Positions 16,957 through 24,125 of a stretch of DNA of 64,000 nucleotides are shown piece by piece. Each line of letters starts with the position of its first letter. The stretch's first letter is position 1. Source of the stretch: Bog-950 sp046329495 (GTDB lineage: Bacteria > Bacteroidota > Bacteroidia > Chitinophagales > LD1); NCBI GenBank assembly GCA_046329495.1, contig JAXLUO010000001.1:248001-312000 (forward strand), in the 5' to 3' direction. The notes beneath the pieces were generated by a model. It was not told the DNA's origin. It did not search any database and saw only the letters and a list, made by a program, of their open reading frames with translations. A program made the position numbers and the translations under genes.

Positions 16957-17841
16957 ATGCTAAATGTACAAATGATCTATACCACAGCCAACACTAGTGA
17001 ATCTATTCTTAAGGTTGCAATTTTTTCAAACACCAATAACCAAGATATCGGTGAGCTTCAAACAACTTTAACAAATTTGCTCATAAATAGAACTCTGTTC
17101 AAAGATTACATTCTGGGTACAACCGAAAAAGTATATAACAACGACTGGCTAGAATATAAAAAAATGCAACCAACGGAACGTTCTCAAACGGATCCTAGAT
17201 CAATTCAGGATTTTATAAAGTGTCTTAAACTACTTAATGGCCAAATAGAGCTTCTTCCGTCTTCGCCTTCAACCTCACTTACATTCCTTTCTAATTTCAA
17301 CATTAAACACAAGGGCATTATAACTTCTTCAAGCGTATTCAAAATAAACTTTGAAGGAAACCAACTAAAACATAACCAGTGCAATTCTATATTCCTGGCC
17401 AACCTTCAGATGGTAGATACACTTTTACCAGAGCTTGTAGCTGAATTGATACCGCTCTATTATAACGAACACAGAAGAACCTTACGAGAACTAATGCTTT
17501 TGTTAATAGATCGGAATCCCTTGAAATATCCTGTACCTTCTTGTCGACGTATATACGAGACCAGATTAAGAAGGCTACTTATATCGATTGCTCAAGGCTT
17601 AACTGGTAATTCAGTTTGGTTCGGACTAATAAATAATGAATTACCTACCAATTTCAATAGAATCGGTAATATCACCATCTACATTGACCCATTTTACACA
17701 TATAGTTTTGAATCTTTCCTTCTAGAAAATACAATCCTCTCTTGTACCTTAATTAACAGTATATTATTCCAGTCTCCTAGCCTGAGGTGCCATAAAACCA
17801 TCACAATATCAATCGGCTTTCACCTAACTGTAAAATTATAA
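16957..17841 (+). CDS. HpaII-family-like restriction endonuclease (tentative)
   Basis: The reading frame opens with a TTG at 16939; I place the start at the ATG at 16957, with another ATG at 16972. From memory, the order of motifs resembles the HpaII restriction endonuclease family (PF09561): a central FNIKHKGIITSSSVFKINF where the family has an SIKSxLGxxxTLLN..TNF strand pair, LLPELVAELIPLYY, then NPLKY, then YETRLRRLLISIAQGLTGN..VWFGL, and a C-terminal FYTYSFESFLLENT followed by FHLTVKL. Conservation is partial and the SIKS serine is changed, so the protein may be divergent or inactive. HpaII enzymes cut CCGG and normally have an adjacent C5-methylase, absent here. The gene is clearly AT-richer than its neighbours. 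I am about half sure of the family. Confidence 0.5.
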   Translation: MLNVQMIYTTANTSESILKVAIFSNTNNQDIGELQTTLTNLLINRTLFKDYILGTTEKVYNNDWLEYKKMQPTERSQTDPRSIQDFIKCLKLLNGQIELLPSSPSTSLTFLSNFNIKHKGIITSSSVFKINFEGNQLKHNQCNSIFLANLQMVDTLLPELVAELIPLYYNEHRRTLRELMLLLIDRNPLKYPVPSCRRIYETRLRRLLISIAQGLTGNSVWFGLINNELPTNFNRIGNITIYIDPFYTYSFESFLLENTILSCTLINSILFQSPSLRCHKTITISIGFHLTVKL

Positions 17842-17884
17842 CTCCACTCCTCCGATTGTTAATTCCCTACTATATAACCCCGAG

Positions 17885-17986
17885 TGGGACATTGTTAAAA
17901 TGCAGAATATTTAATAATCAACAAGTTAGATAGGTGTCCCAAAAATTATGGGACAGTGTCCCATTTAACCTCTTTTACCATGTCCC
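17885..17986. promoter_or_regulatory. cluster of TGTCCCA/TGGGACA heptamers
   Basis: Within 102 bp there are TGGGACA at 17885-17891 and 17949-17955, TGTCCCA at 17935-17941 and 17957-17963, and TGTCCC at 17981-17986. The two central copies form the odd palindrome TGGGACAGTGTCCCA (17949-17963). The cluster ends 9 bp before the ATG of the next gene and looks like an operator with several binding sites for a dimeric regulator, or a hairpin in the leader. Confidence 0.5.
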
Positions 17987-17995
17987 GTTAAAACA

Positions 17996-18856
17996 ATGCC
18001 GTTCAATCTCCGTTTATTCGCCGCTATGTTGCGTTTGGCAAATGTATTAACCCTGGTATTTCTCACAGGTCTCGTAAAGGCTCAATCCCCCGCCGACCGG
18101 TGGGAGGTGTATATAGCCCGCTTTCAAAGTGGATTGGGTTCGGTTACCGTAGATATGGACCTGCAGCCAAAAGCGCCTTTTAGGCAACATCCTTATTTGT
18201 TGGAAGTGGTAGTTAAAAGCAAGGATTGCGATAAAAGGGGTTTCCCCAGCGCAGATGAACTTTTAAAGTTTCAAGCCCTAAACGACAGCACTGAGTCATT
18301 TATCGCCACCACTAAATTAGGTTTCATTGCCGGCACGTATACGGCGCATTGCTACCGTCACCAATACTTTTATGTAAATGATTCGGCCAAAGCGCAAAGC
18401 GGTGTAGAGCAGTTGTTGAATAAACAATTCTCTGTCTTACATCCTATTGTTGACACACGTATCGACAGCACCTCTAAAACCTATCTGCATTTTTTATATC
18501 CTGATCAGGACATGCAGGATTTTATAGAAGACCAGAAGGTAGTGCAGCAATTACAATTAAACGGCGACAGCTTAACCACACCCAGGCAGGTTGACCATCT
18601 ACTCTACTTTTTAACCAAAGACGACCGCGAGAAATTCAGCAACTACGCAAAAAGCGAAGACTATAAAATTGTAAGTACTGATTACAACAAGAAGTGGAAT
18701 TTACCCTATGAACTTCGCATTGCTAAAGTGCAGCCGGTAGATATCGAATCCATCAGCAAAGCCACAAAACCACTCCGCGAAATGGCACGCAAACTTAAAG
18801 GCAGTTACGATGGTTGGTTAACGGTTATCGTTAGCAGCAGCATTATGCAACGATGA
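17996..18856 (+). CDS. exported DUF695 / RraB-domain protein
   Basis: The 286-residue protein begins with a hydrophobic segment (MLRLANVLTLVFLTGLVKAQ, residues 11-30) that looks like a cleavable signal peptide. Residues ~33-165 match DUF695 as I know it (RWEVYIARFQSGLGSVTVDM, LLEVVVKSKDCDKRGFPSADE); residues ~180-280 match the RraB fold (VVQQLQLNGDSLTTPRQVDHLLYFLT, LPYELRIAKVQPVD). RraB is known as a cytoplasmic inhibitor of RNase E in E. coli; an exported version cannot act that way, so a different role is likely. The last 39 bp overlap the end of the convergent bile-acid:sodium symporter-like gene. The leader contains several TGTCCCA repeats. Confidence 0.75.
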   Translation: MPFNLRLFAAMLRLANVLTLVFLTGLVKAQSPADRWEVYIARFQSGLGSVTVDMDLQPKAPFRQHPYLLEVVVKSKDCDKRGFPSADELLKFQALNDSTESFIATTKLGFIAGTYTAHCYRHQYFYVNDSAKAQSGVEQLLNKQFSVLHPIVDTRIDSTSKTYLHFLYPDQDMQDFIEDQKVVQQLQLNGDSLTTPRQVDHLLYFLTKDDREKFSNYAKSEDYKIVSTDYNKKWNLPYELRIAKVQPVDIESISKATKPLREMARKLKGSYDGWLTVIVSSSIMQR

Positions 18857-19738
18857 TCTGCCCCATAACCAGGCTAATGTTCCGCCGGTTACCAAATGCC
18901 ATACACCCCAGCAAGCTGCTACTATTGCCATACCACCCATACCATTAAAGAAGTTAAAGATCAGTATGAGGCCTAAGCCGCTGTTCTGCACACCGGTTTC
19001 AAAGGCAATTGTTTTCCTATCAGCTTTTGGCAATTGCAGTAAATAAGCAAAGCTATAACCTGTAACTAATGCCAATGCATTGTGCATTACCACCAGGGGC
19101 AGTATGTTTTGCACGCTATGCGTAAAGGCATGCAGATTACTAATGAAAGCAGCAATTAAAAAGAAAGCGAAGGCCAGCAGCGAGAAGCGCTTCATCCAGG
19201 TATTTAATTTTGCGGTTAATACCGGTTTAGCATACGCCAGCCACATACCACTAGCCAGGGGTATTAACACCACCACTACAATGGTTTGCCCAACTTCCCA
19301 AAACGAAAGGTGTATCTCTTTCAACAAGCCGGCCGTTCCTTCATCTAAACTACCATACAACGAAAAGTTGAATGGCGTTAGAAATACAGCCAGCACATGC
19401 GATACACTGGTTAAGCCAACTGCCAAAGCAGTATTGCCTTTAGCCATATGCGTAAACATGTTGCTCATGTTACCACCGGGGCAGGCACCTACCAGTATCA
19501 TACCCAATCCAACGGCAGGAGGAGGTTGTAATAACTTAACCAGGGCAAAAGTTAACAGCGGCAATAAAATAAAGTGAGCAGCTAATCCTGCAACTGCGCT
19601 TTTTGCATTCTTAATAAGAGCTGTAAAATCCTCCTTGCGCAGCTCCAGCGCAATACCAAACATTACCAGGCCCAAAATGGCATTCAGCACCATAAGGCCC
19701 TGCGGACTAAAATGCACCTGTATATCGCTGTTCCCCAT
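18818..19738 (-). CDS. bile acid:sodium symporter (SBF) family transporter
   Basis: The protein (306 residues from the ATG at 19736-19738; the frame allows a TTG at 19756) has nine to ten predicted membrane segments, beginning with LNAILGLVMFGIALELRKEDF. GACPGGNMSNMFTHMAKGN and FETGVQNSGLGL (~246-257) are the two discontinuous-helix motifs of this family (ETGxQN binds Na+ and substrate). Members move bile acids, organic anions or other carboxylates with sodium; the substrate here is not predictable. It is convergent with the DUF695-RraB gene, overlapping it by 39 bp. Its upstream side faces the 0.5-kb non-coding region that may be a replication origin. Confidence 0.88.
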   Translation of the reverse strand: MGNSDIQVHFSPQGLMVLNAILGLVMFGIALELRKEDFTALIKNAKSAVAGLAAHFILLPLLTFALVKLLQPPPAVGLGMILVGACPGGNMSNMFTHMAKGNTALAVGLTSVSHVLAVFLTPFNFSLYGSLDEGTAGLLKEIHLSFWEVGQTIVVVVLIPLASGMWLAYAKPVLTAKLNTWMKRFSLLAFAFFLIAAFISNLHAFTHSVQNILPLVVMHNALALVTGYSFAYLLQLPKADRKTIAFETGVQNSGLGLILIFNFFNGMGGMAIVAACWGVWHLVTGGTLAWLWGRSSLHNAAANDNR

Positions 19739-19756
19739 CCTTTTTAAAAGTATCAA

Positions 19757-20244
19757 AAAACAATAGCCAGGCAGCCTTCAAAAAATAAGGAAATTGAATT
19801 GTTGTCCACAACAAGTACTACTGTATTAATTATAAATAGGTTTTTAAAAATCTAACCCCATTATTATTAGGGCTGTGGATTGGTACAGAATTTTAATTGC
19901 GTACCTCTTGTATAACCGGTACTTCAACCTGTACAAACAGCAACTAACAGGGCCTGTAGGTACACAACCTGCATTGGTACAAGATTCTTGAGGTTTATTC
20001 ACAGCCTGTGGAAACGCATGTTGACAGCCGCAGTTGGATAAGTACCTATCCACATAGTGTGTACAACGCTGTTGATTACACCCCGGTTATGAACGTGCTG
20101 GTACACCTTTTTAAGCGATGCCTTTTTGCCCCAACTTTCAAAAACTTTCTTTCCGCCCGTTTTACAGCCTTAATTCACACTAATCCACATACCCTGTGTT
20201 AATTAATTGCTGCTGTATAGTAAACCCAACATTAAGCAGGGTAG
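19757..20244. other. gene-free region with DnaA-box-like sites; candidate origin
   Basis: This 488-bp stretch has no credible gene. It contains one exact TTATNCACA (19995-20003) and four 9-mers one mismatch away: 19802-19810 (TTGTCCACA), 20046-20054 (CTATCCACA), 20171-20179 (TAATTCACA) and 20181-20189 (TAATCCACA), plus weaker inverse copies at 19874-19882 and 20007-20015. A strongly AT-rich run occupies ~19818-19870. GTAC occurs ten times between 19815 and 20104. The genes to the left up to mnmG are mostly on the minus strand, and parS-like sites lie ~9.5 kb away. These are features of bacterial origins, but dnaA is absent and skew was not calculated. Confidence 0.4.
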
Positions 20245-20820
20245 TTACTCCTTATAATAATGGTTAGCCTCGATGTAGTTCCAAACCTTATCCGGTAGAA
20301 AATACTGCATGGAAACCCCCTTTTTAATGTGTTCGCGTATAAAAGTGGCCGAAATGTCTAAAAACGGGAAGTCTATAAAGTGAATGTTCCGTGCATCGGG
20401 GTAAGGATTGGTTTCGGTACCACGGCGCTTATAAATATAGAAGTGGTAGTTCTTTAAAAGCTGTTCGTAGTTCTTCCACTTATGAAGGCTGGCCAGGTTA
20501 TCGCTGCCCATAATTAAGGCAAATTCGTGCTGCGGGTATTTTTCCCCAAGATGTACCAGCGTATCAATAGTATAAGAAGGCTTGGGCAGCTTAAATTCGA
20601 TATCAGAGGCTTTTAAAAAGGGGTTTTCCTCAATCGCCAGGTTTATCAGGTGCAGGCGGTCGTACTCGCCCAGCATGGTTTCCTTTACTTTAAAAGGGTT
20701 TTGCGGCGAAACTACCAGCCAAACTTTGTCCAGATCGGTAGTTTGCGCTATGTAATTGGCAATAATCAGGTGGCCGTTGTGCACCGGGTTAAACGATCCG
20801 AAAAAGAGGCCGATTTTCAT
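20245..20820 (-). CDS. nadD: nicotinate-nucleotide adenylyltransferase
   Basis: NadD transfers AMP to nicotinate mononucleotide to give deamido-NAD, a step shared by de novo and salvage NAD synthesis. The 191-residue protein begins with the nucleotidyltransferase signature GLFFGSFNPVHNGH (residues 4-17, GxFxPxHxGH) and has the second motif as SATFIREHI near residue 160, where the family has ISSTxIR. Other family hallmarks include LVVSPQNPFK and MGSDNLASLHKW. The length is normal. It is on the same strand as corA, 42 bp downstream of that gene, and the two may be co-transcribed. Confidence 0.95.
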   Translation of the reverse strand: MKIGLFFGSFNPVHNGHLIIANYIAQTTDLDKVWLVVSPQNPFKVKETMLGEYDRLHLINLAIEENPFLKASDIEFKLPKPSYTIDTLVHLGEKYPQHEFALIMGSDNLASLHKWKNYEQLLKNYHFYIYKRRGTETNPYPDARNIHFIDFPFLDISATFIREHIKKGVSMQYFLPDKVWNYIEANHYYKE

Positions 20821-20862
20821 GTACCTGTTTAATGCGAAAGTGAAAAATTGTACCCTAAACGC

Positions 20863-21876
20863 CTATTGTTTGCCCTGAAAATCGCGACTGGAAAGCCAAT
20901 TGCGTGTAAAGGCAAATACCAATAGCAGTACGGCAATGCCTCCCATTATACCTATCAACTCCCAAAAAGCATTCGGGTCCTCGCTGCGCGGTATTTTGAT
21001 GTTCATACCATATAAACTGGCAATAAAGGTTAAAGGCATAATCACAAAACTAACAGTGGTGAGGGTCTTCATCACGTTATTCATTTTGTGCGTTTGCAGG
21101 TTGTAGAACAAATCCATCAGCGAATTCAATTGTTCACGCTGAAAATCCAGTTCTTCCACGTTGCGCTGCATATGGTCGTGCAGGTCGCGCAGGAAGTACT
21201 TGTTGTCAGCATCGAAGTACGTAACCTCATGCCGGTTTAAGTTGCCTATTAATTCGCGAACGGGTAATATGTTTTTGCGGATATACAGTACATCGGTTTT
21301 AAGCCGTTGCAGGTCTATCAGGTGGTGATCGTTTGGCCGCTCCAAAATATCATGATCTAAGCGTTCAATCTGTTCATCAACCGAACGGAGCACGAAGTAA
21401 TAGTTGTCAATCAGGATATCGAGCAACTGATACAGCAGGAAGTCCTCTCCTTTTTTGCGGGCCTGTGCGCCGGCTCCGTTCATCAGCTTACTCAGAAAAG
21501 GCTGAAACAAACCGAAGTTTTTTTCGGCAAACGATACCAGTACATTATCGCGCAATAAAAAACTGATCTGTTGGTCTTCGATTTTACCATCGATAAGCGC
21601 AAAAGCGCGAAGTACGATATAAAGGTTATCGCCGTAGTCCTCAATTTTAGCGCGCTGTATGGGGTTGGTAATATCCTCCATCATCAGCGGGTGAATACCA
21701 AATACGTGAGCTGCCTTTTGCAACAGCTCCTTATCGTGCAAACCAATGATGTTTACCCAGTTTACGTGGCCGGCCTTATCCAGCCCTTCGAAATTATCCA
21801 GTACAAAGTTATCCTCTGTTTTAAATTCAGCGGCATTGTAATGGTATAGCGAAACGCTGGATGGTGTTAAACTCAC
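20863..21876 (-). CDS. corA: magnesium/cobalt transporter CorA
   Basis: CorA forms a homopentameric inner-membrane channel for Mg2+ (and Co2+/Ni2+). The 337-residue protein has a large cytoplasmic N-terminal domain with long helices (for example RSVDEQIERLDHDILERPN) and, at the C-terminus, two membrane helices separated by the selectivity motif GMN in ASLYGMNIKIP (~residue 290). The first membrane helix is FVIMPLTFIA. The C-terminus ends with positive charges (RNWLSSRDFQGKQ), as usual. The start codon is GTG at 21874-21876. It lies upstream of nadD on the same strand. Confidence 0.94.
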   Translation of the reverse strand: MSLTPSSVSLYHYNAAEFKTEDNFVLDNFEGLDKAGHVNWVNIIGLHDKELLQKAAHVFGIHPLMMEDITNPIQRAKIEDYGDNLYIVLRAFALIDGKIEDQQISFLLRDNVLVSFAEKNFGLFQPFLSKLMNGAGAQARKKGEDFLLYQLLDILIDNYYFVLRSVDEQIERLDHDILERPNDHHLIDLQRLKTDVLYIRKNILPVRELIGNLNRHEVTYFDADNKYFLRDLHDHMQRNVEELDFQREQLNSLMDLFYNLQTHKMNNVMKTLTTVSFVIMPLTFIASLYGMNIKIPRSEDPNAFWELIGIMGGIAVLLLVFAFTRNWLSSRDFQGKQ

Positions 21877-22013
21877 GTACTGTATTTAAAGGGGCAAGGT
21901 AACAAGGCTGTACCAAACGCCTTACTGCTGATAACCACAGCCGGGTGTGCATTGCGGCGGCCTATGCGCACACAGGCGTTAGCAATACTACCGGCGGCTA
22001 ATGCATTCTGTTA

Positions 22014-22021
22014 TACATTTG
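22014..22021 (+). promoter_or_regulatory. -7 box (TACATTTG) of the TrmH-family gene
   Basis: TACATTTG fits TAnnTTTG exactly and ends 4 nt before the ATG at 22026. If used, transcription would begin at or next to the start codon. The -33 element is weak. Confidence 0.4.
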
Positions 22022-22025
22022 CCCC

Positions 22026-22832
22026 ATGCGCGAAACCATTAGCAGTACGCAAAACCCCAAGATAAAGCACCTTAAAAAGCTCGATAAGTTTTCGGAGCGC
22101 CGCGAAAAAGAATTGATTTTAATAGAAGGTTTGCGCGAAACGCTGCTGGCTTACAAAGCAGGGTACGAGCTGCAGCAGTTATTTATTTGTCAGGATATAC
22201 TGCGACCTGAGGACCGCGATAAAATAGTAGAAGTATCTATTGAGCTGCCTAAGCAGCATGTGTTTTTGCTTACCCAGCGGGTGTACGAAGAAGTAGCTTA
22301 CCGGGAAGGTACCGAAGGCGTAATAGCTACCGCAAAACCAAAACAGTTGTCGCTTGAAAATCTGGTGTTGCCCGAAAACCCGTTAGTACTGGTAATAGAA
22401 GGGGTGGAGAAGCCCGGTAATTTAGGCGCCATGCTGCGCACCTGCGACGCCGCAGGAGTGGATGCTGTAATTATCTGCGACCCTAAAACCGATGCGTACA
22501 ATCCTAACGTTATCCGCTCCAGCATTGGTACGGTGTTTACCAACCAGGTGGCAGTATGCGATACCCGTGATGCCATTGAGTATCTGCATGGCAAAGGCAT
22601 TACGACGTATGCGGCAGAGTTAAACGCAACCGAGTACCACTTTCAAAAAAATTTTAAAAAAGGTACCGCCATAGTAGTAGGTACCGAAGCCACCGGTTTG
22701 AGCGATGACTGGATTTTTAATGCTACTGAAAAAATTAAAATTCCCATGCTGGGCAAAATAGACTCGTTGAATGTGAGCGTTAGCGCGGGCATTTTATTGT
22801 TTGAGGCGGTACGACAGCGCCAACAAAACTAA
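22026..22832 (+). CDS. TrmH/SpoU-family RNA 2'-O-methyltransferase
   Basis: The 268-residue protein has the N-terminal substrate-binding domain of SpoU methyltransferases (ISSTQNPKIKHLKKL, ELILIEGLRETLLAY) and the C-terminal SPOUT domain with its knot-forming SAM site: motif 1 as VIEGVEKPGNLGAMLRTCDA, motif 2 as GTAIVVGTEATGLSD and motif 3 as IPMLGKIDSLNVSVSAGIL. These enzymes methylate 2'-hydroxyls of rRNA or tRNA nucleotides. Length and motifs are normal, and its closest general type is the RlmB/TsnR-like 23S rRNA group, but the target base cannot be read from sequence. It is followed 49 bp later by an MFS transporter gene on the same strand. Confidence 0.9.
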   Translation: MRETISSTQNPKIKHLKKLDKFSERREKELILIEGLRETLLAYKAGYELQQLFICQDILRPEDRDKIVEVSIELPKQHVFLLTQRVYEEVAYREGTEGVIATAKPKQLSLENLVLPENPLVLVIEGVEKPGNLGAMLRTCDAAGVDAVIICDPKTDAYNPNVIRSSIGTVFTNQVAVCDTRDAIEYLHGKGITTYAAELNATEYHFQKNFKKGTAIVVGTEATGLSDDWIFNATEKIKIPMLGKIDSLNVSVSAGILLFEAVRQRQQN

Positions 22833-22881
22833 AAAAGGCTTGCGGCGTTTAGGACAAGCATAAAAGGACGAAGCGATATAT

Positions 22882-24117
22882 ATGAGTGATACAAAAGTTG
22901 ATGCCTATGCGGCATTGCGCATTGCGGCCTTCCGCAATTTTCAGCTTAGCCGGTTCATGCTCACGTTTGCCGTACAAATGGCCGAAACCATTTTGGGCTG
23001 GAAGTTGTACGAGTTAACCGGCGATAAACTGGTACTGGGTTTAATTGGCTTAAGCGAGGCGCTGCCGTTTATTGTTACTTCCTTATATGGTGGCCATGCA
23101 GCAGATACGTTTAACCGGTACCGCATTGCACGCCGTACCATATTGGGCATTACTATCTGCTTTGCGGGCGTTGGTTATGTGTTGGCAGGCCACTCACATT
23201 TATTACAGCAATATGGTGTATGGCCTATATACCTGTTGATTGGTTTGAGCGGAATAGCCCGCGGGTTTATGGCGCCGGCGTATCAAAGTATTTTTCCGCA
23301 ATTGGTACCACGCGAGCTTTATGCCAACGGGGCAACCTGGGCCAGCAACACCTGGCAAACGGCGGCTGTGATGGGTCCGGCGGTGGGTGGTTTAATTTAT
23401 GCAGCGGGTGGTGTAGAGGCTTCGTTTATAACAGCCATTAGTATGATGCTGATATCGTACTTCCTTTTCCTGCGGGTACCGATAAAGGAAACACCGCCGA
23501 AGGAAAAGAAAGAAAGTTTGTACGAATCGCTGACCATGGGTTTACGTTTTGTATTTAACAAGCAGGAAATGCTGGCCGCTATTTCGCTGGATTTATTTGC
23601 GGTATTGTTTGGTGGTGCGGTAGCCCTGTTACCGGTATTTGCCAAGGATATATTGCATACCGATGCCTTTGGTTTGGGCGTGCTGCGCGCTGCTCCGTTT
23701 TTAGGTTCGGTGGTAATGGGCTTTTTCCTGGCGCACAATCCGCCTACACATAAAGCGGGGCGCAACATGTTTGTGGCGGTGTTCGGTTTTGGATTGGCCA
23801 CCATAGGTTTTGCGCTTTCCACCACTTTCATTCTTTCGTTTGCCATGCTGTTTTTAACCGGCGCTTTCGATAATATCAGCGTAGTGATCCGCCAGACCAT
23901 TTTGCAAACTATGACGCCCGATAACATGCGGGGCAGGGTGAGTTCGGTAAACCAAATCTTTATTTCCAGCAGTAACGAAATTGGTGCGTTTGAAAGTGGT
24001 TTGGCTTCGCGGTTATTGGGGACTGTGCCCTCGGTAATTTTTGGTGGATGTATGACGCTGTTAGTAGTACTCGGTGTATATGGCTTAGCACCAAAAATTC
24101 GCAAGCTGAAATTATAG
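22882..24117 (+). CDS. MFS transporter (MFS_3 / EntS-like)
   Basis: The 411-residue protein has about eleven to twelve hydrophobic segments across two halves and resembles the MFS_3 group (EntS-like exporters): FRNFQLSRFMLTFAVQMAETILGW at the start, the loop GGHAADTFNRYRIARRT after the second helix (the MFS G-x3-D-R-x2-R-R signature), and DNISVVIRQTILQTMTPDNMRGRVSSVNQIF in the second half, which is strongly conserved in this group. It should sit in the inner membrane and export an unknown small molecule. The gene starts ATG at 22882 and ends 8 bp before the end of the convergent membrane-protein gene. Confidence 0.88.
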   Translation: MSDTKVDAYAALRIAAFRNFQLSRFMLTFAVQMAETILGWKLYELTGDKLVLGLIGLSEALPFIVTSLYGGHAADTFNRYRIARRTILGITICFAGVGYVLAGHSHLLQQYGVWPIYLLIGLSGIARGFMAPAYQSIFPQLVPRELYANGATWASNTWQTAAVMGPAVGGLIYAAGGVEASFITAISMMLISYFLFLRVPIKETPPKEKKESLYESLTMGLRFVFNKQEMLAAISLDLFAVLFGGAVALLPVFAKDILHTDAFGLGVLRAAPFLGSVVMGFFLAHNPPTHKAGRNMFVAVFGFGLATIGFALSTTFILSFAMLFLTGAFDNISVVIRQTILQTMTPDNMRGRVSSVNQIFISSSNEIGAFESGLASRLLGTVPSVIFGGCMTLLVVLGVYGLAPKIRKLKL

Positions 24118-24125
24118 TGCCGCGT

